A model generated the notes under the pieces. The model had not been told where the DNA came from. It made no database searches and was given only the letters and a program-made list of their open reading frames with translations. Positions 17,288 through 25,408 of a stretch of 64,000 nucleotides of DNA are shown piece after piece. Within the stretch, counting starts at the first letter, position 1, and the number at the start of each line of letters is the position of its first letter. The position numbers were made by a program, and so were the translations under genes. This DNA is from Chloroflexi bacterium bin20. GTDB taxonomy: Bacteria; Chloroflexota; Anaerolineae; Aggregatilineales; Phototrophicaceae. The stretch is taken from contig MPMG01000008.1 in the NCBI GenBank assembly GCA_002238485.1, positions 62,001 through 126,000 of the forward strand, read 5' to 3'.

Positions 17288-18666
17288 TCCAGGGACAGCG
17301 AGAACATCGCCGCGAACTGATCGTCGGGAATAAGCTTGGCGCCAACGCTGTCACGCTTGACGCGGTGCAGACTCCAGGCGGAAAACAGGATGCCCAGCAA
17401 GCCGACGACAAAGACCGTCCCATACGCAGAAGCATGTTGCCCCGAAAACCCTTTGGCGATTTCGTAAATCACGCCGCCGCCAGCCACGCCCACGCCACGC
17501 GCGATGGTTACACAAAAGGACCAGAAGCCCAGAAAAGTGCCGGCGCGCCCGCTCGGGCTCATGTCCATCATCATGCCCAACGTGCCTATGTTCCACGCGC
17601 CCAAGCCCAAACCCAGCAGCAGCAGCGAGGGCATGACCAAGGCTTGCATTTTTAGCAGCGAAGACGCAGACAAGCTCAGATATGCCGCCGCCAACACAGC
17701 CAGCCCCAGCATCGAAACATTGCTGTTCGTAAAACGCGCCTTGCTGCGCATCAAGGCCAGCGTGCCAAAAGAGCTGAGGATAGCAGCTGTGCCCCAGTAG
17801 GCCGAGTAGCGATTGGTCTGGCTGGCATCGATGCCAAAAACTTGCCCGGCGAAAGGTTCTAGCACCGAGTCTTGGAAGAATGCAAAGAGCATCGACAAAG
17901 TCAAATAGAGCAGAAAATGCCGCAAGGGCGGGCTGCGCCAAACCACAGACAGATCGGCGCGCAGGCTGCTCTTCGGCTTTTCACGCACGGGGGCAGAACC
18001 ATCGGTTGTTCGCCGTTCTTCGCCCAGCATGGATACGATCCACAACAGGCACAATGCCACGGCCGCCGCCAGAAACAGCGTCAACAGAGCATCGGCGCTG
18101 TAGCCGAGCGCGGCGCCTTCTTGATGTGGCAGCAGCACACTGAAGAATATGCCGCTGACGGCGAAGCCAATTAACAAGAAAGTCCATACCAAACCGACAG
18201 CGCGCCCTCGTTGATGCTGCGCGGCGCGGTCATAAATCAATGCCAAGAAAGTGCTGCCTGATATCGCGTTGCCCAGGCTGAAGAGCAGAAATCCGACAGC
18301 CAGCGCCAGCCATAGCGCGGGAGCGACCGGCTCTCCCAGCGTTCGCACCAACTCTGCTGTGACAAAGCCCAGCGCCAAGGTGCTCAACACCATCATCGCC
18401 CGCCCCAGCCATATCCAGAACAAGCGCCGGTAACCGCCAACCGTATGCGTATCTGACCAGCGCCCCGCCAGCACGCCCAAAGGCGCCAAGAAATAACGCA
18501 GCCCCGTCAATAAGCCGACCAGCGCCGCGCTGAAGCCCAGGTCGGCAACCATGACGCGATTCCAGACGCCGGTGGTCAAAACATCCGCCATGCCCGAGCC
18601 CAAATGAAACAGAGCGATCTTCAGGTTGCGGCTGACGGACAGATGGGGGGGTTGGGGTCTTGTCAT
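17284..18666 (-). CDS. PucC-like major facilitator transporter
   Basis: This 460-residue protein has about twelve transmembrane helices. The N-terminus (KIALFHLGSGMADVLTTGVW, NRVMVADLGFSAALVGLLTG, then GVLAGRWSDTHTVGGYRR) matches the layout of the PucC/LhaA/Bch2 branch of the MFS, proteins linked to bacteriochlorophyll or light-harvesting assembly in phototrophs. The second half (LGAWNIGTLGMMMDMSPSGR) fits as well. Nothing else in the window points to photosynthesis, so a different cargo is possible. The ATG at 18666 is chosen because family proteins start there and longer versions would run into the uspA promoter. It is divergent from uspA. Confidence 0.75.
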   Translation of the reverse strand: MTRPQPPHLSVSRNLKIALFHLGSGMADVLTTGVWNRVMVADLGFSAALVGLLTGLRYFLAPLGVLAGRWSDTHTVGGYRRLFWIWLGRAMMVLSTLALGFVTAELVRTLGEPVAPALWLALAVGFLLFSLGNAISGSTFLALIYDRAAQHQRGRAVGLVWTFLLIGFAVSGIFFSVLLPHQEGAALGYSADALLTLFLAAAVALCLLWIVSMLGEERRTTDGSAPVREKPKSSLRADLSVVWRSPPLRHFLLYLTLSMLFAFFQDSVLEPFAGQVFGIDASQTNRYSAYWGTAAILSSFGTLALMRSKARFTNSNVSMLGLAVLAAAYLSLSASSLLKMQALVMPSLLLLGLGLGAWNIGTLGMMMDMSPSGRAGTFLGFWSFCVTIARGVGVAGGGVIYEIAKGFSGQHASAYGTVFVVGLLGILFSAWSLHRVKRDSVGAKLIPDDQFAAMFSLSLD

Positions 18667-18800
18667 CGGCGAGTTTGAACGGTTTGAGAGGCTTTCTGAT
18701 TGGGCAATCGTAGGACTTTCGACCCAGAGCGTCAAGTGGTAATTGCCGCGAACACAGCGGTCAAGCTGCAATCTCTGCCTGCCTTTTGCTTTCGCGCCTA

Positions 18801-18809
18801 TGCTATACT
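18801..18809 (+). promoter_or_regulatory. Extended -10 promoter for the universal stress gene
   Basis: TGCTATACT is an extended -10 (TGn plus TATACT at 18804-18809). No good -35 is visible at 16-18 bp. A transcript would start near 18816 and give a leader of about 30 nt. Confidence 0.5.
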
Positions 18810-18844
18810 GAATGCAGTGCGATTCATCACAAAGCGAGGATACA

Positions 18845-19306
18845 ATGTTCCAACACCGCCCATTCAAAAAAATCGTTGTGCCCACGGATGGCTCTGCCTG
18901 GAGCGAACGTGCCGTGCCCTACGCCGTCGACTTTGCGCGCATCAGCGGCGGCGAGGTGATTCTCTTGCATGTTTTCACGCCACCCATGCACGAATTTGTC
19001 GATTCGCTCGCTATCGCAGGCGAATATGAGTTGGCGAACCGCATCCGCGAAGAGATCAAACAGCACTTGCTTAACCTGCGCAACGAAATACGCGCGGAAG
19101 GTGTGGGCTGCCGTCTGCACATCATCGATGCGGTGGGCGTGGCGCAGCATGTCATCGATTATATTGAAGAAGAAGAAGCCGATTTGGTCGTCATGACAAC
19201 GCATGGACATTCGGGCTTGGTGCGCCTGGTCTTTGGCAGCGTCGCCAACAAGGTCATGCACGATGTCAATGTGCCGGTGCTGGTGATCCGCCCCGACCTG
19301 GAATAG
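18845..19306 (+). CDS. Universal stress protein UspA family
   Basis: This 153-residue single-domain Usp begins KKIVVPTDGSAWSERAVPYA, with the nucleotide-binding aspartate near residue 15. The C-terminal loop reads MTTHGHSGLVRLVFGSVANK, corresponding to the G-2x-G-9x-G(S/T) ATP-binding signature; the first glycine is replaced by threonine, a common variant. Such proteins bind ATP and respond to starvation or oxidative stress. GAGGA lies five bases before the ATG. The last 41 bp overlap the convergent DUF402 gene. Confidence 0.92.
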   Translation: MFQHRPFKKIVVPTDGSAWSERAVPYAVDFARISGGEVILLHVFTPPMHEFVDSLAIAGEYELANRIREEIKQHLLNLRNEIRAEGVGCRLHIIDAVGVAQHVIDYIEEEEADLVVMTTHGHSGLVRLVFGSVANKVMHDVNVPVLVIRPDLE

Positions 19307-19778
19307 TCGCATTGATTTCGTCAAAGGGCGGCTGGCGCCGGGCGATCATCCGCCGCAATTCCGCCACCGCCCGCCTGGCCGCTGCTTGCTCGTCTGGGTC
19401 GATCTCCAGTTGCGCGAATTCGTCTTCGTCCAGCAGCAGCGCGCGCCCATCGGGATATACAAACATGTCGAGGCAGAGGTCGTCAGCCATGATCTGTTCG
19501 CCATCCAGGATAGGTGGGCGGGTGATATTGCAATACCAGCCCTTCAACGCGCCACTGTGCGCATCACCCACGCGAAAGATGTTGTACCAACGTCCGAAAT
19601 AAAACCACTCACGAAAGTAGTCGCCCCTGCGCAGTTGGATATAGCCCAAATCGCGGTCTGCCAATTCAAATGTGGCGTCGATGCATAGGAAATCGGCTGT
19701 CTGCTGGCGGAGGACTCCGTTGTAGCGAAACGTCTCCTGGCTTGCCGCGTCGCGTTTGATGATGGTGAAAAAGCGCAT
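19266..19778 (-). CDS. DUF402 family protein
   Basis: This 170-residue protein carries the DUF402 core: REWFYFGRWYNIFRV, GWYCNITRPP and DDLCLDMFVYPDGR, followed by an acidic LLDEDEFAQLEI. Characterised DUF402 proteins (FomD-like, Ntdp) are metal-dependent phosphohydrolases acting on nucleotides, and the conserved tyrosine, aspartate and acidic residues here fit a metal site. Its ATG shares one base with the stop of the thiamin pyrophosphokinase gene upstream (TGATG), so the two are translationally coupled. The 3' end overlaps uspA on the other strand by 41 bp. Confidence 0.85.
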   Translation of the reverse strand: MRFFTIIKRDAASQETFRYNGVLRQQTADFLCIDATFELADRDLGYIQLRRGDYFREWFYFGRWYNIFRVGDAHSGALKGWYCNITRPPILDGEQIMADDLCLDMFVYPDGRALLLDEDEFAQLEIDPDEQAAARRAVAELRRMIARRQPPFDEINATIPGRGGSPAPAH

Positions 19779-20449
19779 CAAGCCCGGCCGACGGTGTGCA
19801 CCAGCAGCAGCAGCCCGCCGGCCAGCTCGACTTCTGCCTTCTCCGCGAGCATGACATTGCTGATGCCGCGCGCCGGCCCCAGCGGCAGCGTCTCGTTGCG
19901 CAGCGCATATTGCAATCCGCGCGTCGTGATGCCAGTTGCCGCGCCCTGCAGCGGGATGAGCGAGACCGTATCGTCTGCCGCGCCAGTGATTTGATGAACG
20001 CCCACTGGCAGCAGGCGGATGGTCTGTGCGCCATCGACCAGCTCGATGCGCATGGACGCCAGCGCCGGCAGAGTCAAAAGCAGGATATTCGCCAAAGTCT
20101 GATCGAAGCGACAGCCCAAACTACCCAGAATCGTGACCTTCTTCGCGCCCAACTCGTGGCAGAAATGCAGCGCCAATTCCAAGTCGGTTTCATCTTTCTC
20201 AGGCGGATGCTGGATGATCTGCGCGCCAGCAGCGGCCAAGGCATTGATATCTGCCACGCTCAGCGAATCCATATCGCCAATGATGGTCTGTGGCTGCAAC
20301 CCAAGAGCGCGGGCATGCAGCGCGCCGCCATCAGCGCAGACAATTATTGGCTTGCGATGTGCAGCCAGGACGCGCTGAACCGCTTCGCCTGGCCGAAAGC
20401 TGCCGTTGGCAAAGAGCAGCACAGATGAGTCGCGTTTGCCTTCGTCCAT
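19778..20449 (-). CDS. Thiamin pyrophosphokinase
   Basis: Transfers pyrophosphate from ATP to thiamin, giving the cofactor thiamin diphosphate (used for example by the transketolase encoded at 57984). This 223-residue protein has the family motifs CADGGALHARALGLQP (D40), IIGDMDSL (57-64) and EKDETDLELAL (84-94), followed by a C-terminal beta domain. The start is placed at 20449, just before the conserved domain; in-frame ATGs up to 20560 would add residues without homology. No TPP riboswitch is visible upstream. It is coupled to the DUF402 gene and divergent from hydantoinase B. Confidence 0.9.
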   Translation of the reverse strand: MDEGKRDSSVLLFANGSFRPGEAVQRVLAAHRKPIIVCADGGALHARALGLQPQTIIGDMDSLSVADINALAAAGAQIIQHPPEKDETDLELALHFCHELGAKKVTILGSLGCRFDQTLANILLLTLPALASMRIELVDGAQTIRLLPVGVHQITGAADDTVSLIPLQGAATGITTRGLQYALRNETLPLGPARGISNVMLAEKAEVELAGGLLLLVHTVGRA

Positions 20450-20637
20450 GCCAGGTGTTCGCCTTTCTGGCTTTCGCGTGCTGGCAATGCAGATCGCCAC
20501 TCCTTTCATTGTCCACAGGAATGCCACAAATCGGTAGGGGCATCTGGCGCAGCTGGGCAACCCGATTCCTGCTGCCCCTGCCCCTTCGCGCCGAAATCGC
20601 TATAGTATGTTGGATTGTGACGAAGAGAGGGACGCGC

Positions 20638-22197
20638 ATGGCCGTCGACGCTATCAGCCTGGAAGTGTTCAAGAATCTGTTTGCGGCTGTCGCCGAGGAG
20701 ATGGGGGTGACCCTGCGGCGCGCCAGCTTCAGCCCCAATATCCGCGAGCGACTCGATTTCAGTTGCGCAGTCTTTGACGCCAAAGCGCGCATGATCGCCC
20801 AAGCGGCGCATATCCCTGTGCACCTGGGCAGCATGCCCGCCTCGGTAGCCGCGGCCGTCGCCGAGTTTGAGGAATTCCATCCGGGCGATGTCGTCGTGCT
20901 CAACGACCCTTATCACGGCGGCACGCACCTGCCCGATATCACCATGATTTCGCCGGTGTTTGCCGGCGGCGATCTCTGCTATTTCGTTGCCAGCCGCGCG
21001 CACCATGCCGATGTCGGCGGGATGACGCCCGGCTCTTCGCCCCAAAGCACCGAGCTGTATCAGGAAGGCATCATCATCCCGCCTTTGAAGCTGCGGCTGA
21101 GCGGCTGGCTGAACGAAGGCGCGATGGCGCTGCTGGTTGCCAACAGTCGCAACCCGGCCGAGCGCATCGGCGATATCGAAGCGCAGCTGGCTTCGCAGCG
21201 AGTCGGTGAAAGTCGGCTCTGTGACATGATGATCGAGCAAGGTGTGGAGGCGACTGCCGAACATGCGGCCGCCTTGCTGGATTATTCGCGGCGCATGATG
21301 CAGTCCGTTATTGCGCGCCTGCCAGATGGCATTTACTGCTATGAAGATGGCATGGAAGGCGATGGACAAGCCGAGTTTGATATTCCGATTATTGTGCGCA
21401 TAGAGGTCGCGGGCGAGTCGATGCGCGTTGATTTCGGCGGCAGCGCTCTCCAGGTGCATGGCAATGTCAACGCCGTGCCAGCCATCGTGCGCTCAGCCAC
21501 CTGGTATTGCGCGCGCCTGCTGGCGGACGAGGATATCCCGGTCAATGATGGCTGCTTCCAACCCGTAGAGGTTATCACCGAAGCGGGCAGCCTGCTGGAT
21601 GCGCAATTTCCCGCGGCGGTCGTGCTGGGCAATACAGAAACCAGCCAGCGCATCGTGGATGTCGTGCTGGGCGCCTTGGGCAAAGCGCTGCCAGACAGCC
21701 TGCCAGCGGCCTCGCAAGGCACGATGAATAACTTCACTGTCGGCGGCTTGCACGGCGCAGGGCAATTTGTGTATTACGAGACGCTGGGCGGCGGTCATGG
21801 AGCGTCGAGCCTGGGCGGGGGATTGTCCGGGCGGCATTGTCACATGTCCAATACGTTGAACACGCCGGTCGAGGCGCTGGAGTACAGCCTGCCCATGCGC
21901 GTGTGGCGCTATCAACTGCGGGAAGGCAGTGGTGGAGCGGGGCTGCACAACGGGGGCGATGGCATCCTGCGCGAATATGAAATGCTTGTGCCTGTGACCG
22001 TCACCATCAATGCCGAACGGCGTCGGCGAGCGCCCTATGGCCTGCAAGGCGGGTCGGACGGCGCTTGCGGAATCAATACAGTGATTCTAGGCGGACGCAG
22101 CCAGGTCGTCAGTGGCAAGCACAGCGCAGAACTGCAGGCGGGAGATCGCGTCATTGTCGAGACGCCCGGCGGTGGCGGCTGGGGCGCGCCGGACTAG
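20638..22197 (+). CDS. Hydantoinase B / 5-oxoprolinase beta-like subunit
   Basis: This 519-residue protein is the length of HyuB. Family features are SLEVFKNLFAAVAEEMGVTL at the start, RASFSPNIRERLDFSCAVFD, VVLNDPYHGGTHLPDI, RAHHADVGGMTPG, and the glycine-rich end VETPGGGGWG. HyuB works with HyuA in ATP-dependent opening of hydantoin, 5-oxoproline or acetone-type substrates. No HyuA gene lies nearby, which is unusual because they are normally adjacent. ATG 20638 has GAGAGG eight bases upstream; TATAGT at 20601-20606 may be its -10. Earlier in-frame ATGs are antisense to thiamin pyrophosphokinase and are rejected. Confidence 0.92.
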   Translation: MAVDAISLEVFKNLFAAVAEEMGVTLRRASFSPNIRERLDFSCAVFDAKARMIAQAAHIPVHLGSMPASVAAAVAEFEEFHPGDVVVLNDPYHGGTHLPDITMISPVFAGGDLCYFVASRAHHADVGGMTPGSSPQSTELYQEGIIIPPLKLRLSGWLNEGAMALLVANSRNPAERIGDIEAQLASQRVGESRLCDMMIEQGVEATAEHAAALLDYSRRMMQSVIARLPDGIYCYEDGMEGDGQAEFDIPIIVRIEVAGESMRVDFGGSALQVHGNVNAVPAIVRSATWYCARLLADEDIPVNDGCFQPVEVITEAGSLLDAQFPAAVVLGNTETSQRIVDVVLGALGKALPDSLPAASQGTMNNFTVGGLHGAGQFVYYETLGGGHGASSLGGGLSGRHCHMSNTLNTPVEALEYSLPMRVWRYQLREGSGGAGLHNGGDGILREYEMLVPVTVTINAERRRRAPYGLQGGSDGACGINTVILGGRSQVVSGKHSAELQAGDRVIVETPGGGGWGAPD

Positions 22198-22269
22198 CAG
22201 CGTCTGTAAAACCCAGCGCAACGGCAACAATCAGCCCCAATCACATTCGCGGGACCGACAGGCTACTCG

Positions 22270-22953
22270 CTAGGTCATGCCCTCCACGCGCACGCCAGGC
22301 CCCATGGTCGAGCTCAATGTCATGCGGCGGATGTAAGCGCCTTTTTGCGAATCGGGCTTGGCGGCGCGCACGGTATCGAGCACTGCTTGCAAGTTTTCCG
22401 ACAACCTGTCGTAGGGGAAGCTGGCTTTGCCGACTGGCACATGCAGATTGCCGGTGCGGTCATTGCGGAATTCCACGCGCCCGGCTTTCAATTCGCTGAT
22501 TACGCGCTCAATATCATCGGGCTGGACGACAGTGCCGGCTTTGGGATTGGGCATCAGGCCACGCGGACCAAGAATGCGCGCGATCTGCCCGACCTTGCGC
22601 ATCATGGGTGGCATGGCGATGGCCACATCAAAGTCCAGCCAACCATTGCGGATCTTGGCGATGACTTCATCTGTGCCGATGATGTCGGCGCCGGCCGCCA
22701 GCGTCGATTCTTCCAACTGCTCATCGACAAAGGCCAGGATGCGCACTTGCTTGCCCGTGCCATGCGGCAGCATAACTGTCGTGCGCACCTGCTGTTCGCT
22801 GTGTCGCGGGTCGATGCCCAGGCGGAAGTGCGCCTCGATTGTTTCGTCAAACTTGGCGGTGGCATTGGCTTGCACCAGCCGCAGCGCCTCGTCCAGCGGA
22901 TAGTAGGTCTGGCGGTCGAAGCGCGCGAGCGCCTCTTTGTATCGTTTACCCAT
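22270..22953 (-). CDS. rplA: 50S ribosomal protein L1
   Basis: This 227-residue L1 forms the mobile L1 stalk that helps release deacylated tRNA and in many bacteria represses its own mRNA. Diagnostic segments are RYKEALARFDRQTYYPLDEA, the switch region GPRGLMPNPKAGTVV, and the C-terminal SSTMGPGVRVE. It is the last gene of the rpmG-secE-nusG-rplK-rplA run. The usual rplJ-rplL neighbours do not follow: the next gene is a convergent hydantoinase B, 72 bp away. Confidence 0.97.
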   Translation of the reverse strand: MGKRYKEALARFDRQTYYPLDEALRLVQANATAKFDETIEAHFRLGIDPRHSEQQVRTTVMLPHGTGKQVRILAFVDEQLEESTLAAGADIIGTDEVIAKIRNGWLDFDVAIAMPPMMRKVGQIARILGPRGLMPNPKAGTVVQPDDIERVISELKAGRVEFRNDRTGNLHVPVGKASFPYDRLSENLQAVLDTVRAAKPDSQKGAYIRRMTLSSTMGPGVRVEGMT

Positions 22954-23016
22954 CGTTGTTCTCCTCGGTGGTATGCGGGCGGGAGCGCCCTCCCACTATG
23001 CTACATGCGGTCGCGC

Positions 23017-23442
23017 TCAATCGGCGACCTTGATGCCCATTTGCCGCGCTGTGCCCTCGACCTGCCGCATCGCGCCTTCAATATCAATGGCGTTCATGTC
23101 GTTCATCTTGACCTGGGCGATTTCACGCACTTGGTCGCGCATGAGGGTGGCGACAATTTCAGTGGCCGGGTTGGAGGCCGCTTTGGCAATGCCAGCCGCG
23201 CGTTTGATCAAGAAAGAAGTCGGCGGACTCTTCAGCGCGAACCTGAAAGTGCCATCGCTGAAGATGGTGATCTCCGCGGGCACAATATCGCCCATGCGGC
23301 TGGAGGTGCGGCCATTGTATTCCTTGCAGAATTGCATCAGGTTGATGCCGTGCTGGGCGAGAGCAGGACCGATCGGCGGCGCTGGATTGGCTTTGCCGGC
23401 CGGGATCTGCAATTTGACGACCGCCTTGATTTTCTTTGCCAT
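23017..23442 (-). CDS. rplK: 50S ribosomal protein L11
   Basis: This 141-residue L11 binds the GTPase-associated centre of 23S rRNA and contacts elongation factors. The proline-rich N-terminal segment LQIPAGKANPAPPIGPALAQ and the C-terminal RNA-binding IEGAMRQVEGTARQMGIKV are typical. It is followed by rplA 63 bp downstream and preceded by nusG by 85 bp, with no separate promoter evident. Confidence 0.97.
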   Translation of the reverse strand: MAKKIKAVVKLQIPAGKANPAPPIGPALAQHGINLMQFCKEYNGRTSSRMGDIVPAEITIFSDGTFRFALKSPPTSFLIKRAAGIAKAASNPATEIVATLMRDQVREIAQVKMNDMNAIDIEGAMRQVEGTARQMGIKVAD

Positions 23443-23527
23443 GCTGCTTCCTCATTCTGTTTCTAGTTTGCTGCTTGTTGTGCGCCGCGCTCGCTACGCC
23501 ATCTATCGTTCACTGTCGTTCGATAAG

Positions 23528-24169
23528 CTACATCCGCTCGACTTCCATGAAGCTGAGCACAACGGCTGTTTCGCGGCCGAAAAAGTCGACCATGACGCGC
23601 ACTTGCTCGCGACCAGGGTCAAGCGAAGCGACAGTGCCCGGGAAGTCGTTGAAAGGGCCGCCCACGATGCGCACTCGCTCGCCGATCCGATAATCTACCT
23701 TGACGACCTTGTCTTCGGAGTCCATGCGATCCATGATTTTCTTGACTTCTTCGGGCCGCAAGGGGATGGGGTCGTTGCCGCCGCCAACGAAGCCGGTGAC
23801 GCCGGGTGTATTGCGCACGACATACCAGCTGTCTTCGTCCAAGGTCATCTGCACCATGACATAGCCAGGGAAGACGCGCTTTTCGACTGTTCGGCGCTTG
23901 CCATCTTTGACTTCGATTTCGTCTTCGGTGGGGATGAGCACATCATAGATCTTGTCTTTCATGCCCATGGTGTCGATGCGCTGGCGCAGGGCGTGCTCCA
24001 CCTTCTTCTCATAGCCGGAATAGCAATGGACGAAATACCACAGGCGCGTGGGATCATCCTCGTCTGTGGGCGCTTCCAGCGAGATGTTCAAGCCATCGGC
24101 ATCGGCCTCGTCCAGGACGATCGGGTCCGGGTCGTGGTCAATGAATGGGTTGTGCGGTTGGTTGTTCAT
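23528..24169 (-). CDS. nusG: Transcription termination/antitermination factor NusG
   Basis: This 213-residue protein has an acidic N-terminal extension of about 40 residues, then an NGN domain that binds RNA polymerase (RLWYFVHCYSGYEKKVEHAL to VVRNTPGVTGFVGG) and a C-terminal KOW domain (VGERVRIVGGPFNDFPGTV). The extension (many D and E residues, DHDPDPIVLDEADADG) is longer than in E. coli. The ATG at 24169 has GAGGTGG just upstream. Its position between secE and rplK is the classic one. Confidence 0.97.
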   Translation of the reverse strand: MNNQPHNPFIDHDPDPIVLDEADADGLNISLEAPTDEDDPTRLWYFVHCYSGYEKKVEHALRQRIDTMGMKDKIYDVLIPTEDEIEVKDGKRRTVEKRVFPGYVMVQMTLDEDSWYVVRNTPGVTGFVGGGNDPIPLRPEEVKKIMDRMDSEDKVVKVDYRIGERVRIVGGPFNDFPGTVASLDPGREQVRVMVDFFGRETAVVLSFMEVERM

Positions 24170-24195
24170 GCGCCACCTCGTGGCAGCCAAATTGG

Positions 24196-24708
24196 TTAAA
24201 TAGAGCCGCGGCGGATCATATAGAATGCGCCGGCCAGCATGGCAGCAATCACAGCGATCAACATCCAGGCCATGTTGGGCTGCAAGCCGATGCGCATAAA
24301 CTCTGACCAGATGACAGCCAGAATACCCAAAAAGATCGCCGAGGCAATCGTCACATTGATGCACAAGATTGTCAAGCGGCGCGTGTCTTCGCGGTTGGGC
24401 CAAGCGACCTTGTTCAGCTCCGAACGCACATTGCCGAAGTAGTCGACCGTCGTATAGAGCGGGCGCGTGATGGCATTGCCCTGCGTCTCGGGCTTGGCGC
24501 TCTTGACCTTGCGTGTGCGCCGGCCCGGCGTGGCTTTGCCCTTCTTTTCGGTGATCGCGCTTTGCGTCTCTTCGTTGTCTGGCGCGCCACCGTTGCTGGC
24601 CGTTGCAACTGCTTTGTCACGGCGCGAACGTTTGCCAGGGGTCGCCCTGCCTTTCTTCGCGGTTGTGGCGCCGCCTGCCTGCCCGTTCGCTGCTGGTTCT
24701 ACCGCCAT
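24196..24708 (-). CDS. secE: SecE translocase subunit with repeated basic N-terminal extension
   Basis: This 170-residue protein holds the SecE core in its last 90 residues: the amphipathic/clamp helix (YFGNVRSELNKVAWPNREDT) and one C-terminal transmembrane helix, with a further hydrophobic segment before it. SecE stabilises SecY in the protein-export channel. The first 80 residues are an unusual low-complexity extension with two near copies of a basic motif, KKGRATPGKRSRRDK (about 18-32) and KKGKATPGRRTRKVK (about 55-69). The ATG at 24708 is chosen over a GTG two codons earlier because GAGGAG is nine bases upstream of it. Confidence 0.93.
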   Translation of the reverse strand: MAVEPAANGQAGGATTAKKGRATPGKRSRRDKAVATASNGGAPDNEETQSAITEKKGKATPGRRTRKVKSAKPETQGNAITRPLYTTVDYFGNVRSELNKVAWPNREDTRRLTILCINVTIASAIFLGILAVIWSEFMRIGLQPNMAWMLIAVIAAMLAGAFYMIRRGSI

Positions 24709-24796
24709 CGGCACTCGCTCCTCTTGTCATGGGCAGCATCGCTGCCGCCGCATAGATAAACACCGCCACTGCGGACGGTGTTCACGATATTGCTAG

Positions 24797-24869
24797 CAGG
24801 GGCAGAAAGACTCGAACTCTCGACCTACGGTTTTGGAGACCGTCGCTCTACCAACTGAGCTATACCCCT
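24797..24869 (-). tRNA. tRNA-Trp (CCA)
   Basis: The acceptor arms AGGGGTA and TGCCCCT pair with one G-U. The anticodon loop CTCCAAA gives anticodon CCA, and the T loop is TTCGAGT. The discriminator is G, as expected for bacterial tRNA-Trp. The CCA tail is not encoded. It sits between rpmG and secE, its common bacterial place. Confidence 0.97.
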
Positions 24870-24924
24870 ATTCGCTGATTCGCCCTGCCATCAGTGTACT
24901 AAAAGACTCATCGGCTTGGCAAGG

Positions 24925-25086
24925 CTATTTTGCTTCGCGATAGATGACATGCCGGCGCAGATAAGGATCATACTTGCGCAACTCGAGGCGCTTCTGCGTG
25001 TTGCGACGGCTCTTTTCGGTAATGTAGATGTGTCCGCTTTCGGTGCTGCGCATTCTGACGACGATGCGCTGTCCCCGCTTTGCCAT
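24925..25086 (-). CDS. rpmG: 50S ribosomal protein L33
   Basis: This 53-residue basic protein starts [20 protein letters not shown] and ends [15 protein letters not shown], which is the L33 pattern ([20 protein letters not shown] in the middle). It has no cysteines, so it is the zinc-independent form. GAGGGAAG precedes the ATG. It lies between tRNA-Thr and tRNA-Trp in the translation cluster. Confidence 0.95.
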   Translation of the reverse strand: MAKRGQRIVVRMRSTESGHIYITEKSRRNTQKRLELRKYDPYLRRHVIYREAK

Positions 25087-25136
25087 GTGCTTCCCTCGCT
25101 ATGTCTTTCTTTTGCAGTCCGCCGCAGCGGACGCAG

Positions 25137-25208
25137 AGCCTCCGATGAGATTTGAACTCATGACCTCGCCCTTACCAAGGGAGCGCTCTACCCCTGAGCT
25201 ACGGAGGC
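25137..25208 (-). tRNA. tRNA-Thr (GGT)
   Basis: The acceptor arms GCCTCCG and CGGAGGC pair fully. The anticodon loop TTGGTAA gives anticodon GGT, reading ACC/ACU. The D arm GCTC...GAGC and T arm ATGAG TTCAAAT CTCAT are regular. The anticodon stem CTCCC/GGGCG has one T-C mismatch at its second pair (positions 28-42), which is unusual. No CCA is encoded. Confidence 0.94.
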
Positions 25209-25217
25209 GAATCAAAG

Positions 25218-25300
25218 TGGGCCGGACTGGATTCGAACCAGTGTAGGCTCTCGCCAGCGAATTTACAGTCCGCCCCCTTTAGCCACTCGGGCACCGACCC
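25218..25300 (-). tRNA. tRNA-Tyr (GTA)
   Basis: A class II tRNA of 83 nt with a long variable arm. The acceptor arms GGGTCGG and CCGGCCC pair with one T-G; the anticodon loop CTGTAAA gives GTA; the T arm is ACTGG TTCGAAT CCAGT; the discriminator is A. CCA is not encoded. Confidence 0.96.
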
Positions 25301-25326
25301 CATTTGTTCTTCGGCTGTTAAGCCAG

Positions 25327-25399
25327 AGCCACCACCGGGACTCGAACCCGGAACAACCTGTTTACAAAACAGGTGCTCTGCCAATTGAGCTATGGTGGC
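25327..25399 (-). tRNA. tRNA-Thr (TGT)
   Basis: The acceptor arms GCCACCA and TGGTGGC pair fully. The anticodon stem CCTGT/ACAGG encloses TTTGTAA, giving anticodon TGT. The T arm is CCGGG TTCGAGT CCCGG. It is the first gene of the minus-strand translation cluster, beginning about three bases after the predicted transcription start. Confidence 0.96.
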
Positions 25400-25408
25400 G
25401 GGCAGAGC

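Noticed and set aside
18667..18885. N-terminal extension of the PucC-like transporter
   Set aside because: The longer frame has no similarity to the family, starts over the uspA promoter and coding start, and lacks a ribosome site.
20450..20637. Possible TPP riboswitch for thiamin pyrophosphokinase
   Set aside because: No CTGAGA / THI-box pattern was found upstream, and a leader that long would overlap the hydantoinase B promoter.
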